From contig NC_085133.1 of assembly GCF_030269925.1 (NCBI RefSeq), forward strand, positions 5,104,001-5,168,000: a stretch of 64,000 nucleotides of DNA, in the 5' to 3' direction. The notes beneath the pieces are model-generated. The model had not been told where the DNA came from. It saw only the letters and a list, made by a program, of their open reading frames with translations, and did not search any database. A program made the position numbers and the translations under genes. This DNA is from Bombyx mori (taxonomy: Eukaryota > Arthropoda > Insecta > Lepidoptera > Bombycidae). Position 1 is the first letter of the stretch, and each line of letters opens with the position of its first letter. Of this stretch, positions 21,181 through 32,800 are shown piece by piece.

Positions 21181-22157
21181 TGATGGCCGTTTTGACGTTT
21201 GTCCAACTCATGAAGTTTCGTAATAATAGTAATTACATTTGAAGGAGCAAATTGCTGTTCTTTATTGTCAATAGTGACGTGCAGTTAGTCATAAAATTTA
21301 TCGAATGTATTATTTTAGGACACAAAAATTATTTATTACATTGATTTCTAAACTATATATATTAGGGTCCCGCGAACATTTATTTTTATAAGATTATAAT
21401 TATTGGTGTACTTATTTACCACACAACTCCGCATTTGCATTCCGAAATTCACGATTAAAAAAAAAGAAATTTAATACGATCGTCACATAGGATCGCTGGC
21501 CACACAACTACTACCTCCGGTAAACTCGCGTCAATGCTCTATGCAAAACAAAGCAGTTTCGACTGGACGTTGCTTCAAAAGTACAAACTGCGATTGTGAT
21601 ATAGTTTTGACCTGGCTTTGGATTTCGGATATTGATACTGCAGTACTGTTGACCCTTTCTCGTTAATTTGGACGCAAAGAGCTGTTCTAAATAATCAGAC
21701 ACTAATAAAATAAAATAGCAGTATGGACGAATCTGATAAAATATAGCGTTTTGTGGCACCTTTTTTTAACTCTTTTTGTATTAATTTGTTTCTTGTGTGC
21801 ATATAAAGTCTGTATATTCATTTTCATTCCAATATTCAAATCGTTCAAATATATTAAGTGAGCATTTATATTTTTGTTTCATTAAATCTTTTTTTATCAG
21901 GTACTACTTGTAAATAAAAACTTATAGGCCGTTTTACAATTACAGCACAATAGAGCATTATGCGGCATAATGCTCAATTAGTTGCAGCTTCAGCATAATT
22001 CGGCATTGTGCGTCACTGAGTCGCATTATGCTCTGTAATTAACCATTACTTAATGGTAGTTTTCCAATTACAGAAACGGCCATAGATATCACTATATTTT
22101 TTTCGAGAATAAATTGACATTTCACATCACTATTGTAATATGTCAAAACGGCTATCA
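21181..22157. mobile_element. Candidate TIR DNA element
   Basis: The ends TGATGGCCGTTTTGACG and TGTCAAAACGGCTATCA are inverted repeats matching at 15 of 17 positions. The interior shows no transposase. A 155-bp MITE (21927-22081) is nested inside. The flanks show no clear duplication, so the boundaries are tentative. Confidence 0.4.
21927..22081. mobile_element. Short MITE with hairpin
   Basis: The ends GGCCGTTT and AAACGGCC are inverted and are flanked by ATA on both sides. Inside is the stem-loop GAGCATTATG CGG CATAATGCTC. Confidence 0.5.
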
Positions 22158-23173
22158 GTGCTACTATTTCTACTTTTACTGCATATCTACTACTTATATA
22201 AGTAGTAGGACCTGTGGTCTCCTATACTCACCAATATATTATTATATTAGTCACTATAACTGTTTAAACACCTACCAGAGTCCTTTCATTAGTAACAGCT
22301 ATGTACCTAGTAGTTTCTAGATACCTAATGGTATGTAGACTAAAAAAAAATATCAGCGACCTCGTCAACAATGATATGTATCCTATCTCTGTATTTTTTA
22401 CCAATTTCCATTTTTTTCACTTTAATTTTATTAATATTCAGGACAGCGGTCGTCGAGTGATTGGTTGTGGTAATTTTGGTAGATATCAAGAATGACTGAA
22501 ATTATGATAAAGGCCGTAAGGTCGACTGCCTCGAAAGAAAAAAATCTGACCATTCCATTTCCGAAAAACTCAAAAAAAATATTAAAATTTTATTGAATTA
22601 TAGATTACTTCCTTGAACTCTGTCGATTGTTGAGCTGAATCGTAACATTAAACAGCAATATTGTGTGTTTATACAAGTTCATAATATTAAACGAGAAATA
22701 TTATCAGCTACTTACAGCATTATCACAATTTCAAATTTGGCGCAATACAGTGAAATGAGAAATGACGTAATGGAGAAAACGGATTTGCTTTATCTTTATT
22801 CAAACATTCGAGAACACTGGCGAAGAAAATTTAAGAATAGTTGTCTCTATGGTATTACACATAACTTTGCCGCTATGTATTCCAAAGCATCTGATAAATA
22901 CATAAAATTTATCCAAAAATTTAAGTAGCGGCATAAAAGACGCTATCTAAAAAAATCTCTGTTTGTGGTTAAATTAAAAAAGTAGTATTAAGTCAACGCT
23001 ACACAATTATTTAATAATTTAAATACGTAGGAATCGAATTAAAAACGAGTGATCATAAAAATTGATATTACGATTCGTTTCTCTAACATTGCAAAATTTG
23101 ATGCATTTGATTTTACCAATATTTTTTTCTTTTTAAATTGCGATTTTACCTATTATCCTATCTATTATCTGAT

Positions 23174-23583
23174 TTTTTTTTATCCACAGGAGAAAATCGT
23201 CGGATTTCCACCCGCACGGCAGGTGGGGTATGTGGGAGTCGAACCTCACTAAAAACTCCTGCCGCTCACATCCGGCGCCCTACCCCGGACCGGGCGGGAG
23301 CCCAGTCGGAGCTATTGAGACGGCGGGACAGGGTTTACGCAGAGCGTATTACATCCATCCCGCCGTCCCCCAGACGCTGGACCGGCGGCCGCCAGCAACA
23401 TGACCGCCGGTTCCCTCGGTCGACGGGCCAAGAGCCCGCATTAAGGGCGCCGCGCTACACCTTCCCCCAGAGCGGTCGGGGAAACGCGACCTAACACGCC
23501 GCCTCACGCCTAGGTTCCTCCCCGCACAAAGCGGGTGGAGCCCGAAGCTCTTAGGGGGCGGGTTACGGTCGGGACCCCGGTCC
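23174..23583 (-). mobile_element. GC-rich 5'-truncated non-LTR element with 12-bp target duplication
   Basis: CTATTATCTGAT occurs at 23162-23173 and 23584-23595 and brackets a 410-bp GC-rich block in AT-rich surroundings. The block begins with a T-run, so the element lies on the minus strand with a short A tail. No protein match was recognised. It is probably a LINE 3' UTR with the end of an ORF, or a SINE. Confidence 0.6.
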
Positions 23584-23999
23584 CTATTATCTGATAGCGA
23601 AATCTTGCAAAGCACATAATATTGGAAACAATTGTTTTTGTCAGTATTAAGCTATGTGTTATTGCTATATGTTTGGGAGCTATCACTCCAAAGGTTTTTT
23701 TTATAATCAACAGCGGCTTATAATATGAACAATTAAAATTTTATGTCAATATTTTAAACAAGGGAACTATTTCAGAAAATGGAGATAGACATGTGTTATA
23801 GTGATGATTCTTTTCACGATATCAATTAAAAACTATGCATGGGTCCGCAAAAAACAGCTAAATTCTACTAGCTGAATTAGATTGCTTTGGTTTAGATTGA
23901 GGATTCACGAAATATGTACAAATAAAAAATTAACTTCATTGCTCTCAAAATTAAATGAAGTGTAAGTTCAGTTACACAAATGTAAACTAATCTATTTTA

Positions 24000-26800
24000 T
24001 CTAAGAGATACAACGATGATCGTTCAATATTGCACAGTTTAATTATAACGTAATGTGGTAATTGGGACTCCCAACCTTTACTCTAACAAAATATTAGATA
24101 TCTATAAATTATTATAATGTGCTCCAAGCTTTACCCCTTTAGTTTACACCCTTGACATGTTATCTATGGTTTATTTTACTTTTCGAATTTGTTTGTGGAA
24201 GCTATGCCTATGTTTTCTTTTAGTTTTTTTAATGCAAATATTTTGAACTTTTTGTAACTTGTTATGTTTTTTCCTAAAATGAAGTAATTATTATGCGAAC
24301 TGTATTCAAAGCAATTTTTTTTTTAGAAAAATCCCAATATTGACGGAATGGAAAATTACTTAAAACAGATTTTTAAAATTAAAAGGTGAGTGAGATTGTC
24401 TATGGAATCACAGAACGAATCTTGTAAAAGATTAGGCCATTTCATAAAACAAATGTATAGTAACTCGCAGAAAATATCTTCAAAAACAGTTATATTTATT
24501 TCAGCTTTGCATTTTATTTTAAATTGAGCATTGAAGCTCCTTACGGGTCCTTTGGAAAGGATTAATCTTCTTCTCTAGCGAAGGGATAGCAGTCTTAGTT
24601 CTGCAATAGAAAAAAGATTTGCTTTGAGAGGAGACGTAAGGTAAACATCGATTTTACTTTTTCCTTCTAAATTTGGATTGTGGGACGATAGCAGAGATAT
24701 CAATATCTTAGGTGTGACGGGTAAAAAATTCAATGTTTATGAATTATTTTTAGTGTATCCTTGTACGAAATGAAAGTTTGACTTTTGCCACATATTCTTT
24801 TGAATGGCAGCTGACGGACGTACATTCAGTTACGAGAGGGTACCTGCTGCTGCTACGTAAACTATTTTCTCTGGGTTTAACACAATTTTTTTTTATCAAA
24901 AATTCAGAACTTCATAAAAAACTAGTTTCCATGTTTGATGAACTGAAATCTCCTAAACCTGTATATTTCTCTTAAAATGTCAAAAACAGAAGTTGTCAAA
25001 AGCTGGGTTGAGTCATTGTTGCGATCTATTTATCGCTTGTACTTATTGTTTTAGACCTAACTTGTGTTTACTACAACACATGATTTAAAATTACCTTATG
25101 TATTCCATGATAAGAAATTCAAAGTACATTAAAAAAGTACACTAATATATTTTGATACTCTAATTAATAGTTTATTATTATTAGGCCTATGAATCATTAA
25201 TGAGCAAAGAGTGTGAATAGTGATATAATTTTAAGGCAAGTAATTCAAACTGTTTTCTTTACATCAGTGCATGTAGATTTGACAATACTAAAGATGCCTT
25301 AACATAAAAATATTGGGAAAGATTTCCAGTTTACCTAGAGATGTAAAGCTTAGTGTTAAATGTTTTTTCTCCTGTGTATGTAGACATAAAAGGTACAAAC
25401 AATAAGCAGTAAAGACTGAATAAAACATTAATCATTTTTTAAGAAAATTGATTCAGGCATTTTAAATTTTCTGTGTCAAATGTATGCATCGGGTAACTCT
25501 GCTGACGTCTTGCAAGTCAATATCATGAATTTGTTATTCAAAACATGAATAAGACTGACTATTCCTATTTTATTGTATAGTTCAGTATTTGATGGTCGGG
25601 ATATCCAATTTTTATCAATTTTTAATTCACAAGAATATATTTTATCAATTGATATCTTTGAATATCTTCAATCCTTTTTGATAAGTCTTGTTTGCATAAT
25701 AAAACAATGCTGGCTTTTCTTTTACTTTTTAATTATTTTAAGGCAATGATTAAGAGATATTTAAATATTTGTTACTACTAAGTCAAGTTTTATATTTTGT
25801 GTGAATTAAGAATGAGGTTTAGAAATTAGATAAAATAGTCCCCAAATGAAATAAAAATAACCAAGATGTTATTAGCTAATCCATAATAAATATTATAAAT
25901 AAGTTTTAATTCAATAAATAAAAAATGAGTAAATAAGAGTTGCATTGTAAAAATGAAATGTATTGACCTCTACTTGATGTTGCCTTTCTAATACTTACAT
26001 AATGCTCATCACATACCAGAAATGTGTGTCAATAAACATTTTCTATCATTTGTACTATTAAAAGATTTTTTAATTTTTTACAAAACATTAAGTGGCTGAA
26101 TTTGATGACAATATGTAAATTATCATAATATTATTTAAAAATCTGAAATTGGCGTATAATTCAAATTGTGAAATAAGGCATGGTCAGTTATAAAAATCAG
26201 TGTTTTTGTATCTGATTAGTGATACTTTATAATTTATCTAAAGAAATCTGTTTAAAGGATATTAATAATAATATTAGTACTAATTAGAAGATCTACTGTG
26301 GTTCCAAGTTAAATTCCATAATAGTGTCTTACCTATAATATTACTTGATTCTGAAAGAATGAATGACCGCTAAGTTGATGTTAGTCTGTTTATCTTAGCT
26401 AAAATAGTACTTGATTCTGAAAGAATGAATGACCGCTAAGTTGATGTTAGTCTGTTTATCTTAGCTAAAATAGTAAATATATGACAAAAAAAATGTAATT
26501 TATAATATATTCGCCTTAGTTAAATAAGCCTTTTTATATTATTTTATAGTAAAAATTTGATATGAATTGTATATATTGAATAAAAATATGTATTATATTT
26601 TTCTTAAGTATTATCATATTGTTATTGTACATTGAAGTCAAGAATGATTTTTATAAATTGAGTTAATATTAAGTCTGTAAAATAATCAAAAATATCATAG
26701 AAATCAAGAGCGACAGTACAAATAATGACCACCAAATTGAGGATTGGACAACAGTATTGAGGATTGAATTACTTCTATGTGCAGGTTGTCAATTAAGAAA
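24000..26800. other. AT-rich intergenic region upstream of CNOT4
   Basis: No gene is recognised. It contains a 66-bp tandem duplication (26344-26475). A 5' noncoding exon and promoter of CNOT4 may lie here but cannot be pinpointed. Confidence 0.4.
26344..26475. repeat. 66-bp tandem duplication
   Basis: Two adjacent copies start CTTGATTCTGAAAGAATGAA and appear identical. The second begins at 26410. Confidence 0.85.
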
Positions 26801-26858
26801 AAGCTGACTTTGTTTCATTGCTATAGGCAAGTTGGAACTATTGGCTCTCGGGTCTAGG

Positions 26859-29800
26859 ATGTCAGTGCTGAATCAGAGTGGAGAAGAACAGGTAAATCAA
26901 TGGAGTTGTCTATAATATTATCAGCCTTGAATTTTGTTGGTTGTTTCTTGAATTGTGTAAATGAAGCTCCAAATTATCAAAGATTCTTTTTTCTTATCAT
27001 TTAGTCTAATTTAGTAGTGAATAATATGCAATAATAAGTATAAAATTATTGTCTTTTGCATATGTAAAAAAACAATAAATGATGGAATTAGTATAAAACA
27101 CGCAAAATTTATAAATAACTTTAAAAACTCCCACTTTCATATGTAGCAAATCAATAATGTATTCTGATTCGAATGATATCGAGTATTGAGTGGGAATGTG
27201 ATTTTTATGCCTAAGGCAGTTTGTGGCTTTTACGGGTTATACAACAAAGGTACAAGTTTCAAGTTAAATGTAACAAACAAACAAACAAAACCTCCTCAAT
27301 TTATTACAGTATAAGAAATTTAGATTTCTATAGATCTTCATACATAGCTTTGTGTAAGTGAAACCAATGAAACCCATTTATTTAAAGTTTCATTTCTAAT
27401 AATAAACTATATTTGGTATTAGAATACGATTTGAAGCCAAAATAGTTTATTTACTCTAAAGTAAATGAAATAATCATTTTAGATGCTCAATTAATTAGTG
27501 TTCTATTTTATCTTTTACTGTTGCCATTAGAAAAGTGATGTATAAGCCTGCTAAATGTCCACTCTTGTGCACAAATAACTTATCTAATCTATGTGAATAT
27601 TTAAAATATAAATAAAAAAAACTCCTATTTATGTAAAATATTTTGAATGTATTTTTTACATACAATCGGTCAAATCATAATTTACTTAATGGATAATTTT
27701 GTCTCTTGACTCTAAAACCATCTAGTATTAAAAAAAAAAACTCAATGGCTTATTTTAAATTTCAGGTGGAATGTCCACTATGTATGGAACCCTTGGAAGT
27801 GGACGACCTCCACTTCTACCCGTGTACATGTGGATACCAAGTAAGATATACTGTAACACACTGAATTTATAAATAGTAAACTTTCAGTCATGTCTAATTA
27901 ATGAAAAAAATAACTGTTCTAATTCAATGAAATAAATTCGCTACTGCTATTGGGTAGGTTTATCATAAAGCATTTCAGATGAGTACCACCATCCTGTCCG
28001 TTTCCATAGGATTGTGAGTCCTATGAGCTTTCGTAACATCTTGACATCAGATAGACCATAAACTTTTCTAGATATTTAGAGTAATAAAGAAGAAACAAGC
28101 TAGGTTAGTCATATCAGATTAGATTTACATTGTGTACCAATAAACACATTCGGTCCTATAAAAAATTTATTCCGAGCCTAAAGACTTATTTAACTTCGCA
28201 GATATGTCGGTTTTGCTGGAATCGTATTCGAGAAGGCGAGAACGGCCTTTGCCCAGCTTGTCGGAAGGCATACCCAGAAAACCCGGCAGACTTCATTCCT
28301 CTCAGTCAAGAGCAGGTACAGTATATATTTTTTTGTGGACTTTAAATAAGTTCCATCCATTTTTCAAGTGTTTTTTTTTACATCACTAATCGCACATTCT
28401 AAATTAATTCGAGAACATTAAATAATTGATTGCAAAATAATAATGATAATGATTTAATTTATTTCTTATAACATTTATGTTCAATTTCTATGTAACTAAT
28501 TACTTTTTTCCACATAACCATTATTATTTTAATTTATTAATTTGTCTAATCTTAATTGTTTTTGTCATGTTTATAATTTGTCAAAAACTTTATGTGAATC
28601 GGATAATTGATTTTTACCAATGCTAAGTTGTAGAATATCAATATATTTTAGTAATAATGTTCATGATATGGTCCTTGTCGCTTTTTTGGAAATCCACATA
28701 TAGTAATTGAACGGTCGGTTAGTTCTTTTGTCGTCTATTTTATGTACGTTGTAATTATACTGAGACCTTAGAACTTATATCTCAATGTGAGTGGCGGCAT
28801 TTACGTTTTTGGTGTCTATGGGCTCCAGCAACCACTTAACACCAGGTGGGCTGTGAGCTCGTCCACTCATCAAAGTAATAAAAAAAAATTAAAAAAAAAC
28901 ATGAGAACGGTCAATTCGTCCATTGTCGTCTGGTTTATATCCGTCTTTTAGGAAGTCAAAAAAAATACTGTCTGTCTCTAGTCACGTCCGCTCCCGTTCC
29001 ATATCTTTTCGAATTCTTGTCAAGTCTCGTGTCTTAATCTGTGTCTAGTCGTTTTAGGTCTTATGCCCTATCAAAGAGCTTGCATGCCACGACAATAATA
29101 GTATCGTACTCGTCGAACTCTAAAAAAAGTTCGACGCGCCCAACCCATGAATCAGCTCGCTGAGTTTCTCGCCGGATCTTCTCAGTGGGTCGCGATTACG
29201 ATCCGGTAGTAGATTCATTCGTGAAGCAGCTGCTCTTGAGTTGCTAGGTCTCCTTCGGAGGCGCTCGGGCAGCTGTTAGCAAATCCCACCCCTCCTGGCT
29301 GAGCCTTTGCTCGCCCAACTGTCCTGGTGAAACCGGAAAGGCCTCCGGGCCACCAGTAATCTTTCAATCATAAAATATAATAATAATAGTATCGTTTGGT
29401 TAATACGTTTGCAGGTGGCAGCGATAAAGACGGAGAAGAAAGCCCGCGAGCAGAAACGTCGCAACAAGACGCTAGAGTCGCGGCGTGCGCTCGCGAACGT
29501 TCGCGTCGTACAGAACAACCTCGTGTTCGTCGTGGGCCTGCCCGTCAGACTCGCAGACCCGGAGGTACACTGTACTATATGTGGCTACACGTCTCACCAA
29601 CGATTCATTATTAAGTTTCCATGTTCACGAGTCAAATAAGCATTTTTTTTTTTATTGCTTAGATGGGTGGACGAGCTCACAGCCCACCTTGTGTTAAGTT
29701 GTTACTGGAGCCCATAGACATCCACAACGTAAATGCGCCACCCACCTTGAGATACAAGTTCTAAGGTCTCAAGTATAGTAACGACGACTGCCCCACCCTT

Positions 29801-32800
29801 CAAACCGAAACGCATTACTGCTTCACGGCAGAAATAGGCAGAGTGGTGGTATCCACCCGCGCGGACTCACAAGAGGTCCTACCACCAGTAAACTCACAAG
29901 AGGTCCTACCACCAGTAAGCTCACAAGAGGTCCTACCACCAGTAAACTCACAAGAGGTCCTACCACCAGTAAACTCACAAGAGGTCCTACCACCAGTAAA
30001 ACTAATCAGTTCATGAATTCCTTAAAACTCATTTATGAATCGGTTGCTGGCCCGGCCGCAGAACCTATGGCTTGCCACGAAGGGTATGGCGAGTAAATTA
30101 ACAGACACAGTCCACTGAGCTTCTCGCCGGATCTTCTCATTGGGTCGCGTTTGCGATCCCGTGGTAGATTCTGCGAAGCATTACTCTTGCTAAGGCTAGT
30201 GTTAGCAACGTCCTCAGATTTGAGCCCCGTGGACTCACCTACTAATTAAGGTTACGCTGGCATAACCTTTAAGGATACCAGCTTAGGTAGGAAAAAAAAA
30301 GTTTGCTGGTTTTTATCATGAATAAACAGTATGTCTTTCATAGTAGCGTGTACGTGCACTAAATAAAATGCACTGTATAGTTAAATAATAATTCCTGGTG
30401 ATAATAGCGCTGCCAGTGATAGAACAGAACATATATTTTAAGGGATTTTTTTAGAGACTAATATTGATGAAAACTCTCGTAAACGAGTAGTGGTTCTTAA
30501 TTGCGGAGTTAAAATAATTTATTATTATGATTTCAGATTTTAAAACGGCAAGAGTACTTTGGAAAGTATGGCAAAATTCACAAAGTAGTTATAAACCAAA
30601 GTACGACATATGCAGGGTCACAGGTTAGTAATAAATAATAATATTTGTTCTTTTTTATACAGAAGTTACAAAATGTAACTTCTAAAATACTACTGTTTAA
30701 GATATTTCGTAAATTATGAACATTACTATTTCAAAAAATCTAGGACTCAAAGCAAATTTTAAATATTTAATCCTCTTCATCATTAACTATGTAAAGTTTT
30801 GTGGTTTAGACACAAGTACATTTTGCAGTTACATGTAGTTACTGCCTCTGGTAACACTATTTGAAGACCGGCTTAATGCCTCAAAGCACATAATAGTCTC
30901 ATTACACTAAAATTACTTGCAGAAAAAAAAAATTGTCCGCCTCAAAGGCAATTAAAAGGTATTGATAAGACAAATTGAAGTTTTACAAAATAGTGTCATG
31001 AGTGAATTGAGAAATACTTTCGTTGGTACCATGAATGTATTCAGTATTTGTTTGTAGATATATTTCTTTGTTCTATTTTAAATAATTTCGTATTGGTAGA
31101 TTATAGGCAAAGTGCAATAAACTTGGGAATAAGCTACTTGATCTTCCAAATCACTTGGTAATATTCGAGTCACGGCCACCGATAGGAATGTATGTGTTCC
31201 CTGTCACCACTTCTGTCTACTATACTAGGTGTTAGGAGACCGAATACGAACACAGACGATAGTACTAATGACACCTTTGATGATGGGAAGGAAAAAAAAT
31301 CATATTTTCTAAAACGTTTTATTAGCATTATTTACGCTCCATAAGGTTAGTATAGCTAAATGAAACGATAGTTTCATAAAAAATATATTACTAAAAAAAA
31401 CAGCAATGAAACACAAAATCAAAAACAGCTGATGCTCGGATCAACGAACGCCCGGGCGCGGCGCTGATACCGCGCTCCCCAAAACTTACAACTTTGTAGG
31501 TACAAAATTGTCATTTTCGGAAGCGGTCTCCTAACACCCAGTACACTCCTTCCAGGAATATTTTGTTGATTATTATTACTCAGAGCTAAGATTTGGTTTT
31601 GTTAATGACGATGGTGTAGGGTCCGTCCGCGTCGGCGTACGTGACGTACGTGTCGTCGGCGGACGCGCTGCGTGCCATCCAGGGCGTCAACAACGTGACG
31701 CTCGACGGACGAGTGCTGAAGGGCTCGCTCGGCACCACCAAGTACTGCGCCAACTTCATGAAGAACCAGCCCTGTCCCAAGCCCGACTGTATGTACCTGC
31801 ATGACCTAGGTGAGACAGCTGATTTAGCAAGTTCATTCACCTCTAGCTAATGTAAACACTATATCTTGTTTAGGGTTACTTAACGAAAATGTTGTACTGA
31901 TAATGTCCAATTGGTTTCATGATTGGTTGAAACTGTAATAAGATGTAATCTAAATAGCATTTGAGTCCCCCATGAATTTACATCAGGATCACTATTTTTT
32001 TTTATTTTTTTTTCGTTGCTTAGATGGGTGGATGAGCTCACAGCCCACCTGGTGTTAAGTGGTTACTGAAGCCCATAGACATTTACAACGCAAACGCGCC
32101 ACCCATCTTCAGATATAAGTTCTAAGGTCTCAGCATAGTTACGTTACAACGGCTGCCCCACCCTTCAGGCCGAAATGCATTACTGCTTCACGGCAGAGAT
32201 AGGCGGTCACATCTTGTTTATGGTTACTTAAAGAAAATGTTGCACTGGTAATGCCGAATGGGTTTCATGATTGGTTAGGACTGTGATAAGAGGTAATCTA
32301 AATAGCATTTGAGTCCCCCTCGCATTCATATTGGGGTCACTATATGTATATGGGGACATCTATGAAATGGACTGAATATCCTAACTTTAGACCAAAATGA
32401 TTAAGATAAAGAATTAAGATACTCATGGTGAAACGACGTCAGAAAAAATTTTGAACCGATTAATATTAGTCAACCGATCTCAATGTTTCAGGTGATCCGA
32501 AGGCGTCCTTCACGAAGGAAGAAATGCACGCCGGCCTGCATCAGGTCTACGAGAGGAAGCTGCACAATCAGCTGCTCGCCTCGCAGCAACGGGATAAAAA
32601 CAACGAGGACAAGCAACTTAACGGTTCAGGTTCATTCCTATTACATTTCACGTTTTACTTACTTATGACGTAGCATTAGGTGTGTTGTTTTTTTGTCGAT
32701 AAGCTTTAACGGTCATTAGGCGAATCATAATTATAATAATTAACAACGTTAATAAGGTAGCAAAGATTAAACAATGTGGATATGCGACTGGTCACTGTCC

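Noticed and set aside
22665..22928. Open frame of 87 codons in AT-rich DNA
   Set aside because: No recognised domain, no splice partner found, and AT-rich low-complexity residues. It cannot be supported as a gene.
24778..24975. Open frame of 65 codons starting with TTG
   Set aside because: No ATG, no motif, isolated.
28130..28345. ORF starting upstream of CNOT4 exon 3
   Set aside because: It is exon 3 extended into the flanking introns. The real exon is 28202-28315.
29885..29999. CRISPR-like array of regularly spaced repeats
   Set aside because: The 27-bp units are contiguous without spacers and come from the Bm1 end; this is eukaryotic DNA.
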